From Thiomicrorhabdus sp. (GTDB lineage Bacteria > Pseudomonadota > Gammaproteobacteria > Thiomicrospirales > Thiomicrospiraceae): a stretch of 60,402 nt of DNA. Location of the stretch: assembly GCA_015487495.1 (NCBI GenBank), contig WFPP01000122.1, positions 1-60,402 of the forward strand. The letters are read 5' to 3'. How positions within the stretch are numbered: the first letter of the stretch is position 1; each line of letters starts with the position of its first letter. Under the pieces are notes generated by a model. That model was not told where the DNA came from, did no database searches, and was given only the letters and a program-made list of their open reading frames with translations. The position numbers were made by a program, and so were the translations under genes. This document shows, one piece after another, positions 1-10,768 of the stretch.

Positions 1-2
1 AT

Positions 3-1004
<1,002 letters not shown>

Positions 1005-1032
1005 ATAACCCAAGTTTGGTGAGATTAGCAAA

Positions 1033-3423
1033 ATGAAAATAAGTGAAAACTGGTTAAGAGAGTGGGTTAATCCAGACTGGGATACGGATACATTAACAGA
1101 AGCGTTAAGTTTAGCTGGGTTAGAAGTAGATGGCACGGAAGCCGTAGCGGGACAGTTTACTCATGTGGTTGTCGGGCATGTATTGTCGGTGGAAAAACAC
1201 TCTGATGCCGATAAGTTAAACGTAACCCAAGTGGATATTGGAGAAGCGGAACCGGTTCAGATTGTGTGTGGCGCTAAAAATGTTGTAAAGGGCATGAAAG
1301 CCTGTTGTGCAAAAGTGGGTGCGGTATTACCAGGTGGTTTTAAAATTAAAAAAGCCAAACTACGTGGTGTTCCCTCTCATGGTATGTTGTGTGGCGCAAC
1401 CGAGATTGGGTTGCCTGATGATGGGGTAGATGGGCTTTATGTGTTGCCTGATGATGCACCTACGGGCATGGATGTTCGTGTATTTTTAGATTTAAACGAT
1501 GTGACGATTGATGTGGATTTAACCCCTAATCGTGCTGATTGTTTAAGTGTTGAAGGCATTGCCCGAGAGCTTCATGCGATCAGTGGCGTTGAATTGAAGC
1601 CACCCTTTGAGCTGACAGCAGTACGGGGAAGTAACCCGTGTGTTCAAAATATTCGGGTTTTGAAGCCGAAAGCTTGCCCTAAATATTTAGGTTGTGTGGT
1701 GTCAGGTTTTGATGCCTCGGCACCGACTCCATTATGGATGGTGCAAAAGTTGCAACGTTCAGGTCTGCGTTCATTAGGTTTGGTTGTGGATATAACCAAT
1801 TACGTGTTATTGGAGCTTGGGCAACCTATGCACGCGTTTGATTTGGCTAAGTTACAAGGTGATGTGTGTGTAAGAGAGGCTGTGCAAGGCGAAACTCTGG
1901 TGACCCTGGATGAAAAAACATTAGAGCTAAAAGAAGGGACTTTAGTGATTGCTGATGACTCGGGTGTGATTGCATTGGCAGGGATCATGGGTGGGTTATC
2001 AACTTCGGTGACCGCTTCAACAACAGACATCTTTTTTGAGTGTGCTCATTTTGCACCTTTGGCAATTGCTGGTAAGGCACGTCAGTATGGTTTGCATACG
2101 GACTCTTCTCATCGCTTTGAGCGTGGTGTCGATCCAGCCTTGCCTGAGCGAGCCTTGAATCGAGCATTGCAGTTATTTACGGACATTGCAGGAGGCGAAG
2201 TAAGTCAAGTTCGGGCTGAGCTTTCAGAAGCCGATTTACCTAAACCAGCCGTTATTGAATTACGTCGTTCAGCGGTATCCAGTCGTTTGGGAGTTGATAT
2301 TGAAGATGAACGGGTGTGCCAAATCTTTAATGCATTAGGGTTTCAAGTCATACCGGTGACTGAAGGTTGGAAAATAACGGCACCTACTTATCGTTTTGAT
2401 ATGGCGATTGAAATGGATTTGATTGAAGAGGTAGGTCGTATTTTTGGGTATAATAATTTACCTGAAACTCCAGTTCATACACCAATGGTTCTGAATGAAC
2501 TGCCCGAATCGGAACAGTCGTTGTTGGCCTTAAAAACTGCATTGGTACAACGGGGTTACAACGAGGTGATGACTTATAGCTTTGTTGAAGAAGCCAAGCA
2601 AATATTACTGGAACCGAACAAGCCGTATGTTTTATTACAAAATCCTATTTCGGATGATATGAAAGCTATGCGTACCAGTTTGTTTCCTGGTTTATTGCAG
2701 TCAGTGGTTTACAACCAAAATCGCCAGCAATCCAGAGTTCGCTTATTTGAATCCGGGCTGGTTTTTTATAAAAATGAGACTGATCCAACAGGGGCAACAC
2801 AAATCCCTATGTTTGGCGGTGTTGTGGTTGGAAAAGTTTCTGCTTCTGGCTGGGATGAAGACGCACGTGCCGTTGACTTTTTTGATTTGAAAGGGGATGT
2901 GGAAACGCTTATCCGAATGAGTCATCAGTTAGCAAATATTCGTTTTGAGCCATGTCAGCATCCGGCGTTGCATCCAGGACAGTCGGCGGTCATGATAAAA
3001 AAGGGTAAAGAAGTTGGGATGATTGGTCAGTTGCACCCTTCTTTGGTGAAACCAATGGGGGTAACGGGCAATGTTTTTTTATTCCAGATTCGTCAGGATG
3101 CTTTGATGACAATGAAAGTGCCTGCCGCTCAAGCCATTTCTAAATTTCCAGAAGTGCAACGCGATTTGGCATTTGTGGTCGATGAAGCGGTTGCGGTACA
3201 ATCATTAATTGATGCTGTGATGGCGGTGGAATCCAATATTTTAAAGTCTGTTGAATTATTTGATATTTATCGTGGCCAAGGGGTGGGTGAGGCTCAAAAA
3301 AGCATTGCATTAACTCTTAAGATTCAACATCAAGAGCGCACTCTTCAGGATGAAGAAGTGGATGCGCTTGTTGAGTGCGCTTTAAAATCGGCTAAGCAAG
3401 CGGTTGGCGCTGAGCTAAGGTAA
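1033..3423 (+). CDS. pheT: Phenylalanine--tRNA ligase beta subunit
   Basis: Partner of PheS in PheRS; the beta subunit carries tRNA recognition and editing. Its 796 aa equal the bacterial norm. An EMAP/Trbp-type tRNA-binding domain lies near residues 40-150 ([18 protein letters not shown]), followed by the B3/B4 editing domain, the B5 domain, the catalytic-like core (motif around [15 protein letters not shown]) and a C-terminal FDX-ACB anticodon-binding domain beginning near [15 protein letters not shown]. ihfA follows after 54 bp, as in enterobacteria, so pheST-ihfA-merR is probably one transcription unit. Confidence 0.97.
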   Translation: MKISENWLREWVNPDWDTDTLTEALSLAGLEVDGTEAVAGQFTHVVVGHVLSVEKHSDADKLNVTQVDIGEAEPVQIVCGAKNVVKGMKACCAKVGAVLPGGFKIKKAKLRGVPSHGMLCGATEIGLPDDGVDGLYVLPDDAPTGMDVRVFLDLNDVTIDVDLTPNRADCLSVEGIARELHAISGVELKPPFELTAVRGSNPCVQNIRVLKPKACPKYLGCVVSGFDASAPTPLWMVQKLQRSGLRSLGLVVDITNYVLLELGQPMHAFDLAKLQGDVCVREAVQGETLVTLDEKTLELKEGTLVIADDSGVIALAGIMGGLSTSVTASTTDIFFECAHFAPLAIAGKARQYGLHTDSSHRFERGVDPALPERALNRALQLFTDIAGGEVSQVRAELSEADLPKPAVIELRRSAVSSRLGVDIEDERVCQIFNALGFQVIPVTEGWKITAPTYRFDMAIEMDLIEEVGRIFGYNNLPETPVHTPMVLNELPESEQSLLALKTALVQRGYNEVMTYSFVEEAKQILLEPNKPYVLLQNPISDDMKAMRTSLFPGLLQSVVYNQNRQQSRVRLFESGLVFYKNETDPTGATQIPMFGGVVVGKVSASGWDEDARAVDFFDLKGDVETLIRMSHQLANIRFEPCQHPALHPGQSAVMIKKGKEVGMIGQLHPSLVKPMGVTGNVFLFQIRQDALMTMKVPAAQAISKFPEVQRDLAFVVDEAVAVQSLIDAVMAVESNILKSVELFDIYRGQGVGEAQKSIALTLKIQHQERTLQDEEVDALVECALKSAKQAVGAELR

Positions 3424-3477
3424 TTGAATCAGTGCTTCTTTAGTATAAGGTTATAAAATTTAATACAGGATAGAAAT

Positions 3478-3771
3478 ATGGCATTAACCAAAGCAGATAT
3501 TGCTCAAAATTTATCAGATACATTTGGATTTAATAAAAGAGAGTCAAAAGAGCTGGTTGAGCAATTTTATGATGAAATCAGTGAGGTGTTGATTTCAGGA
3601 GAGCAGGTTAAGTTGTCCGGATTTGGTAATTTTGAGCTTCGTGATAAAGCCGCTCGTCCAGGACGTAATCCTCGAACAGGAGAAGATGTTCCCATTTCAG
3701 CCCGAAGAGTGGTAACATTTAAGCCTGGACAAAAACTACGTGCGCAAATAGATAATTATGGCAAAGATTAG
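3478..3771 (+). CDS. ihfA: Integration host factor subunit alpha
   Basis: Small nucleoid protein that with IhfB bends DNA sharply at specific sites. At 97 aa it is typical (E. coli 99). The HU/IHF fold is clear: an N-terminal helical dimerisation part ([20 protein letters not shown]) and the beta-ribbon arm [14 protein letters not shown] with the intercalating proline, then [13 protein letters not shown]. The start has a weak ribosome-binding sequence (caggat). Its 3' end overlaps the downstream MerR gene by 14 bp, implying translational coupling. Confidence 0.96.
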   Translation: MALTKADIAQNLSDTFGFNKRESKELVEQFYDEISEVLISGEQVKLSGFGNFELRDKAARPGRNPRTGEDVPISARRVVTFKPGQKLRAQIDNYGKD

Positions 3772-4156
3772 TCAGAATACTACCGATTTAAAGCAACTGG
3801 GTGAGACGTTGCCAGATAAAAAGTATTTTACGATTGGTGAAGTAGCCCAATTGCTTCAGTTAAAATCGCATGTATTACGCTATTGGGAACAGGTTTTTCC
3901 GCAGCTTGAGCCAAGTAAGCGCCGAGGACGGCGTTATTATCAACGCTCTGATCTTGAGTTGGTTTTAGAAATAAAAACGCTGTTGCATGATCAGGGATTT
4001 ACCATACCAGGCGCAAAAGCAAAGTTGGCTAAAAAGTCGGGTGCTTCTATTGAAGCAACATTGGATGATGAAACGGCTTCTGTTGTGAGTTTATTACAAA
4101 CAATGAAACAAGAAGCGCAAGAGTTTAATGCATATATTCAACAAAAATATTTATAG
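3758..4156 (+). CDS. MerR family transcriptional regulator
   Basis: A 132-aa DNA-binding protein with a winged-helix MerR domain at about residues 22-92: [22 protein letters not shown] is the first helix-turn-helix and [22 protein letters not shown] the wing and second helix. The C-terminal tail is short, with no visible metal or ligand cysteines. A MerR-like gene immediately after ihfA is common in gammaproteobacteria; its targets are not known to me. It overlaps ihfA by 14 bp, so it is co-transcribed with it. Confidence 0.9.
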   Translation: MAKISQNTTDLKQLGETLPDKKYFTIGEVAQLLQLKSHVLRYWEQVFPQLEPSKRRGRRYYQRSDLELVLEIKTLLHDQGFTIPGAKAKLAKKSGASIEATLDDETASVVSLLQTMKQEAQEFNAYIQQKYL

Positions 4157-4256
4157 AAAGCTTCTTTAAACGTGTGTTTTGAGCGGTTTTTTGTTGTGTA
4201 GGATAAAATAGTGATAAAGCATTTCATTTAGGGCTTTTATTCAAAATTTTTAAGGT

Positions 4257-4262
4257 TATAAT
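4257..4262 (+). promoter_or_regulatory. -10 element of the tRNA-Pro promoter
   Basis: A perfect TATAAT followed by a GC-rich stretch (ACGCCC) lies 30 bp before the tRNA. The same TATAATACGC string occurs before tRNA-Ser (20204) and before rnr (32765). The -35 is weak (T-rich around 4234-4240). A GC-rich discriminator is typical of stringently controlled stable-RNA promoters; that part is inference. Confidence 0.55.
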
Positions 4263-4292
4263 ACGCCCAACTCTTTTCAGAGTTCTGTTTTT

Positions 4293-4369
<77 letters not shown>

Positions 4370-4372
4370 ATT

Positions 4373-4678
4373 TTAGTTTTCTGTATTTTTTTCTTGTTTT
4401 GTAAACTCTTTTCCGCTTACTTGATAGGCGAAAATCAGCACTTGCACAATTGCTTCATACAACTCTTCTGGAATTTCATGATTTAATTCTACTTGGCTTA
4501 AGAGTCCAACCAATGCTTTATCTTCTTGAATAGGAATGCCTAGATCAATGGCCTTTTGAATGATTTCTTCCGCAATATACCCTTTTCCCTTTGCAGTCAC
4601 TTTTGGGGCTCCAGACCCTTCGTATTCAAGGGAAACTGCGACTTTATCTGCGAGGGTTTTTGGGGGAGAGTGTTTCAT
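4373..4678 (-). CDS. FlhB-like C-terminal domain protein
   Basis: A 101-aa protein equivalent to the cytoplasmic C-terminal domain of FlhB/YscU export-switch proteins: AVSLEYEGSGAPKVTAKGKGYIAEEI, then IPIQEDKALVGLL and a final IPEELYEAIVQVLIFAYQV. Membrane segments and the self-cleaving NPTH motif of true FlhB are absent. Stand-alone proteins of this family are known next to fliK-like genes in bacteria. Here it is the last gene of a minus-strand run with STAS, cheY, cheW and a FliK-like gene, which supports a role in flagellar export or hook-length control. Its exact function is uncertain. Confidence 0.85.
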   Translation of the reverse strand: MKHSPPKTLADKVAVSLEYEGSGAPKVTAKGKGYIAEEIIQKAIDLGIPIQEDKALVGLLSQVELNHEIPEELYEAIVQVLIFAYQVSGKEFTKQEKNTEN

Positions 4679-4764
4679 GTTTTTTGTATTTCAGGTTTAA
4701 AGAAAAAGAGGAGGGGCTGGCAACTAGAGTTGTTGCCAATGTATTTTGTTTGGCAGGAGAAAGA

Positions 4765-5040
4765 TTAAGACAAGACAAGTGCTTGGGATAAGCCAAGTTT
4801 TTCAGAGCTGGTTTGTAAAATTTCAGGAGGGTTTTTCCAAGAAATGCTTTTTTCATTATCTAAACTGTTCTTAATCAAGATCAATAAGGTTTGAAGTCCA
4901 GCACTATCAACGGTTTCAACAGAAGATGCCTCAAGCGTAATGTCTTTTTCAGCATCGTTAAACTGCTGATTTAAATGATTAAAGTGATCATCAATGTGAT
5001 GAATGGTTAAGTTTTCGGGAAGTTTAATCTCTGTGCTCAT
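4765..5040 (-). CDS. STAS domain protein (anti-sigma factor antagonist-like)
   Basis: A 91-aa single STAS domain. The phosphorylatable serine of SpoIIAA-like proteins corresponds to the serine in SVETVDSAGLQTLLILIKN. It lies 41 bp downstream of cheY. STAS-cheY pairs are common at the head of chemotaxis operons in gammaproteobacteria, and family members may act in partner switching or as CheA-pathway accessories. No anti-sigma kinase is seen nearby. The function is inferred from the fold and context only. Confidence 0.85.
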   Translation of the reverse strand: MSTEIKLPENLTIHHIDDHFNHLNQQFNDAEKDITLEASSVETVDSAGLQTLLILIKNSLDNEKSISWKNPPEILQTSSEKLGLSQALVLS

Positions 5041-5081
5041 AACAATGTGTCCTTATGCTCAAATAGAGCCATCATGCTGGA

Positions 5082-5441
5082 TTACAGTACTCGACTAATA
5101 ACAGACAGTAACTTTTCAGGGCTAAATGGTTTGACTATCCAGCCTGTTGCACCCGCTTCTTTTCCTTTGGCTTTCATGTCACCTGATGACTCTGTGGTGA
5201 GGCAAAGAAGGGGGGTGAATTTATAATTTGGCATGGCTCGAAGTGCTGTGACTAGCTCAATACCGTTCATGTTAGGCATGTTGATGTCTGTTACGACAAG
5301 ATCAAATTGTTCTTTTTGCGCTATTGCGAGTGCAACGGCACCGTCTTCGGCTTCTGTTACATCATGTCCAGCTGATTTTAGGGACATGCTGACCATTTGT
5401 CTCATGGACTTGGAATCATCTACTGCTAAGATTTTTGGCAT
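5082..5441 (-). CDS. cheY: Chemotaxis response regulator CheY-like
   Basis: A single receiver domain of 119 aa. The acidic pocket is D8-D9, the phospho-acceptor D52 (VVTDINMPNMNG), the switch threonine is in LTTES (T82/T83), and the conserved lysine is K104 (WIVKPFSPEK). There is no output domain, as in CheY. With CheW upstream and a STAS gene downstream on the same strand it belongs to the chemotaxis/twitching class; whether its target is the flagellar motor or a type IV pilus is not shown by the sequence. CheA is not in this window. Confidence 0.92.
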   Translation of the reverse strand: MPKILAVDDSKSMRQMVSMSLKSAGHDVTEAEDGAVALAIAQKEQFDLVVTDINMPNMNGIELVTALRAMPNYKFTPLLCLTTESSGDMKAKGKEAGATGWIVKPFSPEKLLSVISRVL

Positions 5442-5504
5442 CTTATCTTCTCGCTATTTATTTTCTTAATAAGTAACTGTTGTTCGCAACATTATACATA
5501 AGGG

Positions 5505-6029
5505 TTAGTTTATATTTAATGCTTTTTTAATACGGGATAGAATGCCGTCATTTATCAATGGGTCGACATGAAGGATAATAATCAGTTTTTCATTTAGGGT
5601 AGCCAGACCTTGAATGTATTCAGAGTGTACTTTGCCAGACATGTCTGGCGCGGTTTGAAGATCTTTTTGTTCAACACCATAAACATCGGATACTCCATCC
5701 ACTACAAGACCGATAATTTTTGGCGTACCACTGGTGTCTTCGGAGCGAACAATAATAACAACGGTTGTGTCATCATAGGTCATTTCTTCTAAGCCAAAGC
5801 GTATACGCAGGTCAATAATAGGGACGACCGCACCGCGTAAATTAATGACACCCATAACATAGTCTGGGGTATTTGGAATGGGAGTGGTTTTTTCCCAGCC
5901 TTTTATTTCCTGTACCCGTAAGATGTCTACGCCATACTCTTCATGTCCTAAAATAAAACTGAGTACTTGATCATTTTCACTGCTATTTTGATCAATTTGT
6001 TCTTGGATGGCGTCTAGATTTTTTTCCAT
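5505..6029 (-). CDS. cheW: Chemotaxis coupling protein CheW
   Basis: A 174-aa CheW-domain protein that links receptors to CheA. Diagnostic stretches are VLSFILGHEEYGVDILRVQEIKGWEKTTPIP, VMGVINLRGAVVPIIDLRIRFGL and IGLVVDGVSDVYGVEQKDLQ. The N-terminal 20 residues are polar and variable. It lies between the FliK-like gene upstream (108 bp) and cheY downstream (63 bp). Position and content make it a canonical CheW rather than a CheV, since no receiver domain is present. Confidence 0.94.
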   Translation of the reverse strand: MEKNLDAIQEQIDQNSSENDQVLSFILGHEEYGVDILRVQEIKGWEKTTPIPNTPDYVMGVINLRGAVVPIIDLRIRFGLEEMTYDDTTVVIIVRSEDTSGTPKIIGLVVDGVSDVYGVEQKDLQTAPDMSGKVHSEYIQGLATLNEKLIIILHVDPLINDGILSRIKKALNIN

Positions 6030-6137
6030 TTGTGGACGTCTCTCTGTAGTTGGCAGGATGAGATTCTAAATTAACCGATTCATTCCAAAAGGTCTAGCCT
6101 TTGTCGGTAAAAATTGGTTAAAAAAATTGAAAGGTCT

Positions 6138-7166
6138 CTAAATATGAATATCAATTAATGCAACTTGGGTGGTTTTTTGCGCGCTTGAAGGTTTTTGTGC
6201 AACGAGTTGTATCCAGTTTAGATTCAGTTGATTGTCTGCAAAGGATTGAGAGAGGTTATCCAATTTCGGTTTAATGGTGTTTTCCAATGCATTGGTTTCA
6301 CACCAAAGAAAACAATTGATTTCATTTTGATGGTTCATCGTAAGTTTGGTTGAAAGGTTGCCCAGAGGCAGTTCAATGTCCATTAATACCTCCCAGGAGG
6401 GCGGAGAGGTGTGTTCGTTTTTTCGCAATTCAATGCTGTTTTTATACACTTGCCGGTCTCGACTAAAAGGCAATTCCAGAGGCGTTATTAAAGGATTTTC
6501 GTACAGTTGTAATTGCTGAACAGTTAAACGGTTAATGGCTTGGGTGAGTACGCTGGTAAGTTGTAATAACTGAGGTGTTGCGCCTTTGGTATTAAGACTT
6601 TCTGTTTGTTGTTTTAGAGCAAGCAGTTGTGCTTTGATGTCTTGTTTTACATTGGGTGGCTCGTTTTTTTTTAAGTTAGACTCTAAAAATAATCCACTTT
6701 GTTCCAGTCTGTTTTTGAGTTCTTTTCCCGATAGAGTTTGTCCCGGTTTAAGGGTTTGATCGAGTAACTGGTTAAGGGGGGACAGTAAAGAAGGGGGCAG
6801 TGACTGCAATAAGGAGAGTTGTTGAAAGGCTTGGGTGAGATTGGTTTGTTGAGGGATAAGTTGTCGATAAGCGGTTTGTAGGATGTGTTGAATTTGGTCT
6901 GATGCTTTAGGTGCGTTGGGGGTCATAATGGATAGAACAACGGAGGGTTGAACTTGCTTGACTTGCACTTGAACTGTTCCTGTATTTTGAATGGATTCTT
7001 TTGTATTGGCCAATAGCGTTTGGTTGCCAATATTGAGTTGTACCTGTTTTCCTTGAACGGTTTCAATTGTGGCACTGAATACTTGCCCTACCTTAAATAA
7101 GGCATTGGCTTGATTTGCCGTATTGAGTGTCAGCGTTGAGGGGGGGGGAGTATTTGGTATATACAT
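6138..7166 (-). CDS. FliK-like flagellar hook-length control protein
   Basis: A 342-aa protein with a Q/L-rich, low-complexity N-terminal two thirds (VQGKQVQLNIG, VQVQVKQVQPSVVLSI) and a compact C-terminal domain around residues 255-340 (WEVLMDIELPLGNLSTKLTM, LNLNWIQLVAQK) resembling the FliK/Flg_hook C-terminus that talks to FlhB. A second FlhB-like protein in the same strand run supports the pairing. Codons 7-9 are CCC CCC CCC preceded by ACT and followed by TCA, a C9 tract (7140-7148) 24 bases after the start, where slippage would abolish the protein. The assignment rests on domain likeness and context. Confidence 0.75.
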   Translation of the reverse strand: MYIPNTPPPSTLTLNTANQANALFKVGQVFSATIETVQGKQVQLNIGNQTLLANTKESIQNTGTVQVQVKQVQPSVVLSIMTPNAPKASDQIQHILQTAYRQLIPQQTNLTQAFQQLSLLQSLPPSLLSPLNQLLDQTLKPGQTLSGKELKNRLEQSGLFLESNLKKNEPPNVKQDIKAQLLALKQQTESLNTKGATPQLLQLTSVLTQAINRLTVQQLQLYENPLITPLELPFSRDRQVYKNSIELRKNEHTSPPSWEVLMDIELPLGNLSTKLTMNHQNEINCFLWCETNALENTIKPKLDNLSQSFADNQLNLNWIQLVAQKPSSAQKTTQVALIDIHI

Positions 7167-7274
7167 TACATATTAGATAAAAATAAAAACTTTTAACTGG
7201 TATCCCTTGTAATTATTGTAATTACGATTATATTGACTGTCATTATGACAGATTAGATGGATGGTTTCATAGTG

Positions 7275-8102
7275 ATGAGTGAGAGAGAATTTAATTTTAC
7301 GGATAATGACTTTAAGCGTGTACAAAAAATTGTCTATGATTTTGCTGGAATTGATTTAAACGACTCGAAGAAAAACCTTGTATATAATCGATTAGCCAAG
7401 CGTATTCGGTTTTTAGGGCAAACGCACTTTAATGAATATTTAGACTATGTTGAAGAACAAGGCGAGTCTGAGTTTATTCACCTTATTAATGCCATTACCA
7501 CCAATCTGACTTTTTTCTTTCGGGAAACCCATCATTTTGAATTTTTAGCCGATACGGTTATTCCCGAGTTGCTTCAAAAAAATGCATCCACTAAAAAAAT
7601 TCGCATTTGGTCAGCGGGTTGTTCAACGGGTGAAGAACCTTATTCATTAGCTATTGTGTTAAAAGAAACTGTACCAACTGGTTGGGATGCCAAAGTGATT
7701 GCAACTGACTTGGATTCTAATGTGGTTAATACCGGGCTAACAGGAATTTATAAAATTGATCGTTTGAAAGGGGTCTCTGAAGAGCGAAAAAGTCGTTGGT
7801 TTATGAAAGGAGAGGGTTCTAAGGCAGGGTTTGTTAAAACCAAACCTGAGTTACAAAAAATAATTGAATTTGGTCAACTGAATTTAATGGCAGACTGGCC
7901 TATTCAGGATGCAATTGATGTTATTTTTTGTCGAAATGTGGTTATTTATTTTGATAAACCAACACAAAGTAAGCTTTTTAATCGTTATGCCGATAAGTTA
8001 CCGATGGGAGGACATTTGTTTATTGGGCATTCAGAATCACTGTATAAAGTTTGCGACCGTTTTGAGTTATTGGGAAAAACGGTGTATAAAAAAATTAAAT
8101 AA
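7275..8102 (+). CDS. cheR: Chemotaxis protein methyltransferase CheR
   Basis: Methylates glutamates of chemoreceptors using S-adenosylmethionine. An N-terminal helical domain (FNFTDNDFKRVQKIVYDFAGIDL) is followed by the SAM-binding core, with RIWSAGCSTGEEPYSLAIVL as motif I and DVIFCRNVVIYFD as the later motif. The start at 7275 (MSEREF) gives 275 aa, the usual CheR length; an in-frame ATG at 7257 would add six residues, and neither has a strong ribosome-binding site. It is divergent from the FliK-like gene and heads the cheR-cheB-receptor series. Confidence 0.94.
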   Translation: MSEREFNFTDNDFKRVQKIVYDFAGIDLNDSKKNLVYNRLAKRIRFLGQTHFNEYLDYVEEQGESEFIHLINAITTNLTFFFRETHHFEFLADTVIPELLQKNASTKKIRIWSAGCSTGEEPYSLAIVLKETVPTGWDAKVIATDLDSNVVNTGLTGIYKIDRLKGVSEERKSRWFMKGEGSKAGFVKTKPELQKIIEFGQLNLMADWPIQDAIDVIFCRNVVIYFDKPTQSKLFNRYADKLPMGGHLFIGHSESLYKVCDRFELLGKTVYKKIK

Positions 8103-8224
8103 TTGGAAGGGATTTTAACACGATAAAATTACGAGTAAAAAAAGGGGGGGATATTTCTCTTTTTATCGGCGGGGTTTTTCGTGAAAATGTCTCATAACAA
8201 AACTGGACTAAAAAGGATCTGTTT

Positions 8225-9331
8225 GTGAAAAAGCCAATTCGAGTATTGATTGTAGATGACTCCGCATTAGTTAGAAAGATGTTAAAGGAAATGCTTTCTT
8301 CTGATCCCGAGATTGAAGTGATTGGGGTGGCATTTGACCCTTTTGATGCACGGGAAAAAATTAAAGAATTGCATCCTGATGTGCTGACATTAGACGTTGA
8401 AATGCCCAAAATGGATGGCGTTACGTTTTTGCGAAATTTAATGCGGCTGCACCCATTGCCTGTTGTAATGGTTTCAACGCTCACTGAAAAAGGAGCTGAT
8501 GTTACGTTTGAAGCGATGGATTTGGGAGCGGTTGATTTTGTAACCAAGCCAAAAATTAATTTGGTTAATACGTTTGAAAATTACACACACGAAATTTGCA
8601 GTAAGGTGAAAGTTGCCTCAAAGGTCAAAAAGTCACTTTTGGAAACACAATACAACCGTTACGTTGCAAACTTGGCATCCCCCCCTGTTGTTGCACAAAC
8701 CAAACCGCAAAAGTTACAAACTCCCTTGGGGTCTGAACCGCAAAAAACCAAAGCAGTTAAATCCAATAAAATCATTGCACTGGGTGCTTCAACGGGAGGC
8801 ACGGAAGCCATTAAAGAAGTATTAATGCGCTTACCAGCGAATACGCCTCCCATTGTGATTACACAACACATTCCTGCTACATTCAGCTTACCGTTTGCTA
8901 AACGAATGAATACGGTTTCTGAAATGACCGTTTTTCATGCAAAAGATGGGCAACCCATTTTACCTGGAAACGTTTATATCGCTCCAGGCGACAAGCACTT
9001 ACGGGTGGTGAAAGAAGGGGGAGGGTATGTTTGCCGTTTAGATGATGGGCCACCTGTTAATCGCCATAAGCCGGCTGTGGATGTGATGTTTCGGTCTGTA
9101 ACACAAAATGTGGCTCAAAATGCAATTTGTGTTCTTTTGACGGGTATGGGAGCAGATGGTGCGGTTGGCATGAAAGAGATGAAAGCGGTAAAAGCCTCTA
9201 CGATTGCACAAGACGAAAAAAGCAGTGTCGTGTGGGGAATGCCTGGTGAAGCCGTTAAGCTAGGTGCGGCTGACTATGTCTTGTCTTTAAACCAGATTCC
9301 TGAAAAAATTCTTGAGTTGGCATCTTTATGA
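8225..9331 (+). CDS. cheB: Chemotaxis protein-glutamate methylesterase CheB
   Basis: Removes methyl groups from (or deamidates) receptor glutamates; a phosphorylation-controlled enzyme. The N-terminal receiver has phospho-acceptor D57 (DVLTLDVEMPKMDG) and K in VTKPK. After a linker rich in K/Q (with a C7 run at 8679-8685) comes the methylesterase domain with catalytic S189 in LGASTGGTEAI, H in ITQHIPATF and D in LLTGMGADGAVGM. The GTG start at 8225 follows AAGGATC at good spacing. Length 368 aa is typical. It lies 122 bp after cheR. Confidence 0.95.
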   Translation: MKKPIRVLIVDDSALVRKMLKEMLSSDPEIEVIGVAFDPFDAREKIKELHPDVLTLDVEMPKMDGVTFLRNLMRLHPLPVVMVSTLTEKGADVTFEAMDLGAVDFVTKPKINLVNTFENYTHEICSKVKVASKVKKSLLETQYNRYVANLASPPVVAQTKPQKLQTPLGSEPQKTKAVKSNKIIALGASTGGTEAIKEVLMRLPANTPPIVITQHIPATFSLPFAKRMNTVSEMTVFHAKDGQPILPGNVYIAPGDKHLRVVKEGGGYVCRLDDGPPVNRHKPAVDVMFRSVTQNVAQNAICVLLTGMGADGAVGMKEMKAVKASTIAQDEKSSVVWGMPGEAVKLGAADYVLSLNQIPEKILELASL

Positions 9332-9418
9332 TTTTGGCACTAAAACTGCTTTAATACCCTCAGAGTTATTTATGGTGTTAATCAGATTGTCATTTGAGTG
9401 TAATTTAAGGAAATTAAC

Positions 9419-10675
9419 ATGCCAAACCTTCTTACTGCATATTGGCCTGCTTGGCTAGCAACGCTAATAGGTGTTGTTTTAACATTACTGGACATTCCCT
9501 TTATGGGGGTGGTGATGCTTATTTTAGTCTCTGTTATTTGGGCGGTACTTGTGGCAAGACTTGCCAGCACCGAGACAACCCAGCGAGTGGCGTCTGTATC
9601 GCAACCTATTGCACAATCGTATACCACGCCATCTCAAGAGAATGAAGCGATGGTTCGCGTAACGGTGGCAGATGAAGCACTGCAATTGATTATGAGCGAT
9701 GTGGATTCTGTTGTTGGCAATGAAGTGTGCGTGGTGCGTGATGAGCTAGGACAAATTAAAGAGCTGATTGCAGAATCCATTGAAACCTTAAATGGCAGTT
9801 TTTCAGGCCTGCATGAGCAAACAAAATCACAATATGAGTTGGTATTAGCCCTGCTTGAAAATCTGGGTGGGGAAGATTCTCAGTCTGGTGAGATGAGCAT
9901 TAAGCAATTTTCATCGGAAATTAAGCTTGTCTTGCAGTACTTGATTGATTTATTGATTGAAGCCAGTGAACGCAGTACTCAAACCGTTGCGAAAATTGAT
10001 GATATGGTTGGGCAAATCGAATCGATTTTTCATTTGTTGGAAGATGTAAAAGGCATTGCAGATCAAACCAATTTATTAGCTTTAAATGCTGCTATTGAAG
10101 CGGCAAGAGCAGGCGAAGCTGGGCGAGGATTTGCCGTGGTAGCCGATGAAGTACGTAAATTATCGATTAATTCTAATGTGTTGAATGAGCAGATACGTAA
10201 ACAGGCAGAAAAAGCCAGAAGCACTGTGGATCAAGTGCGTTTTATTGTTAGTGAGACAGCCACAAAAGATATGGAACATGCAAAGTCTTCCCAGAAAAAA
10301 ATGGATGTTATGCTGTCAGATTTGGATGGCATGAATGATGGCATTTCTAGTAAGCTAGACAGTTTTTCAGGCATTATTGCGGGCATTGAAAGCAGTGTTT
10401 CAGATGCCATGCGTTCTTTACAATTTGAGGACATTGTGCGTCAATTAGTTGATCAAGTTGCCAGTCATTTGGATAACTTAAACCTGTTTTCTGCTGAAAT
10501 CAGTGAGTTTTTAGAAGAAAATCGTGCAAATCCAACGCAAGATGAAGAGGAATATAAACAGCGTGTTGAGGTTTTTCGCCAAAAAATACATCAAAAACGC
10601 CAAGAAATTGAAGACACTCGAATGAAGCGTGTTAACTTAGATTCAATGGATGAAGGTGAGGTTGAGCTGTTTTAA
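9419..10675 (+). CDS. Membrane-anchored methyl-accepting chemotaxis protein without a sensor domain
   Basis: A 418-aa receptor. Two adjacent hydrophobic stretches (about residues 8-26 and 28-47) form a hairpin with almost no periplasmic loop, and there is no PAS, Cache or HAMP region. The signalling hairpin tip is clear: [37 protein letters not shown]. The C-terminus ends EGEVELF and has no NWETF-type CheR-tethering pentapeptide. A good ribosome-binding site (aagga) precedes the ATG. It follows cheB by 87 bp. It probably signals to CheW/CheA from a membrane or cytoplasmic cue, which is inference. Confidence 0.9.
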   Translation: MPNLLTAYWPAWLATLIGVVLTLLDIPFMGVVMLILVSVIWAVLVARLASTETTQRVASVSQPIAQSYTTPSQENEAMVRVTVADEALQLIMSDVDSVVGNEVCVVRDELGQIKELIAESIETLNGSFSGLHEQTKSQYELVLALLENLGGEDSQSGEMSIKQFSSEIKLVLQYLIDLLIEASERSTQTVAKIDDMVGQIESIFHLLEDVKGIADQTNLLALNAAIEAARAGEAGRGFAVVADEVRKLSINSNVLNEQIRKQAEKARSTVDQVRFIVSETATKDMEHAKSSQKKMDVMLSDLDGMNDGISSKLDSFSGIIAGIESSVSDAMRSLQFEDIVRQLVDQVASHLDNLNLFSAEISEFLEENRANPTQDEEEYKQRVEVFRQKIHQKRQEIEDTRMKRVNLDSMDEGEVELF

Positions 10676-10768
10676 CCCCTTTTTTATTGAGAACCTTGTG
10701 AAGGGCTGGAATGTTCGGTATTTTATTTGTAATCGAGTAAAAAGAAGCCCTGTTTTTTTATGAGCTTT

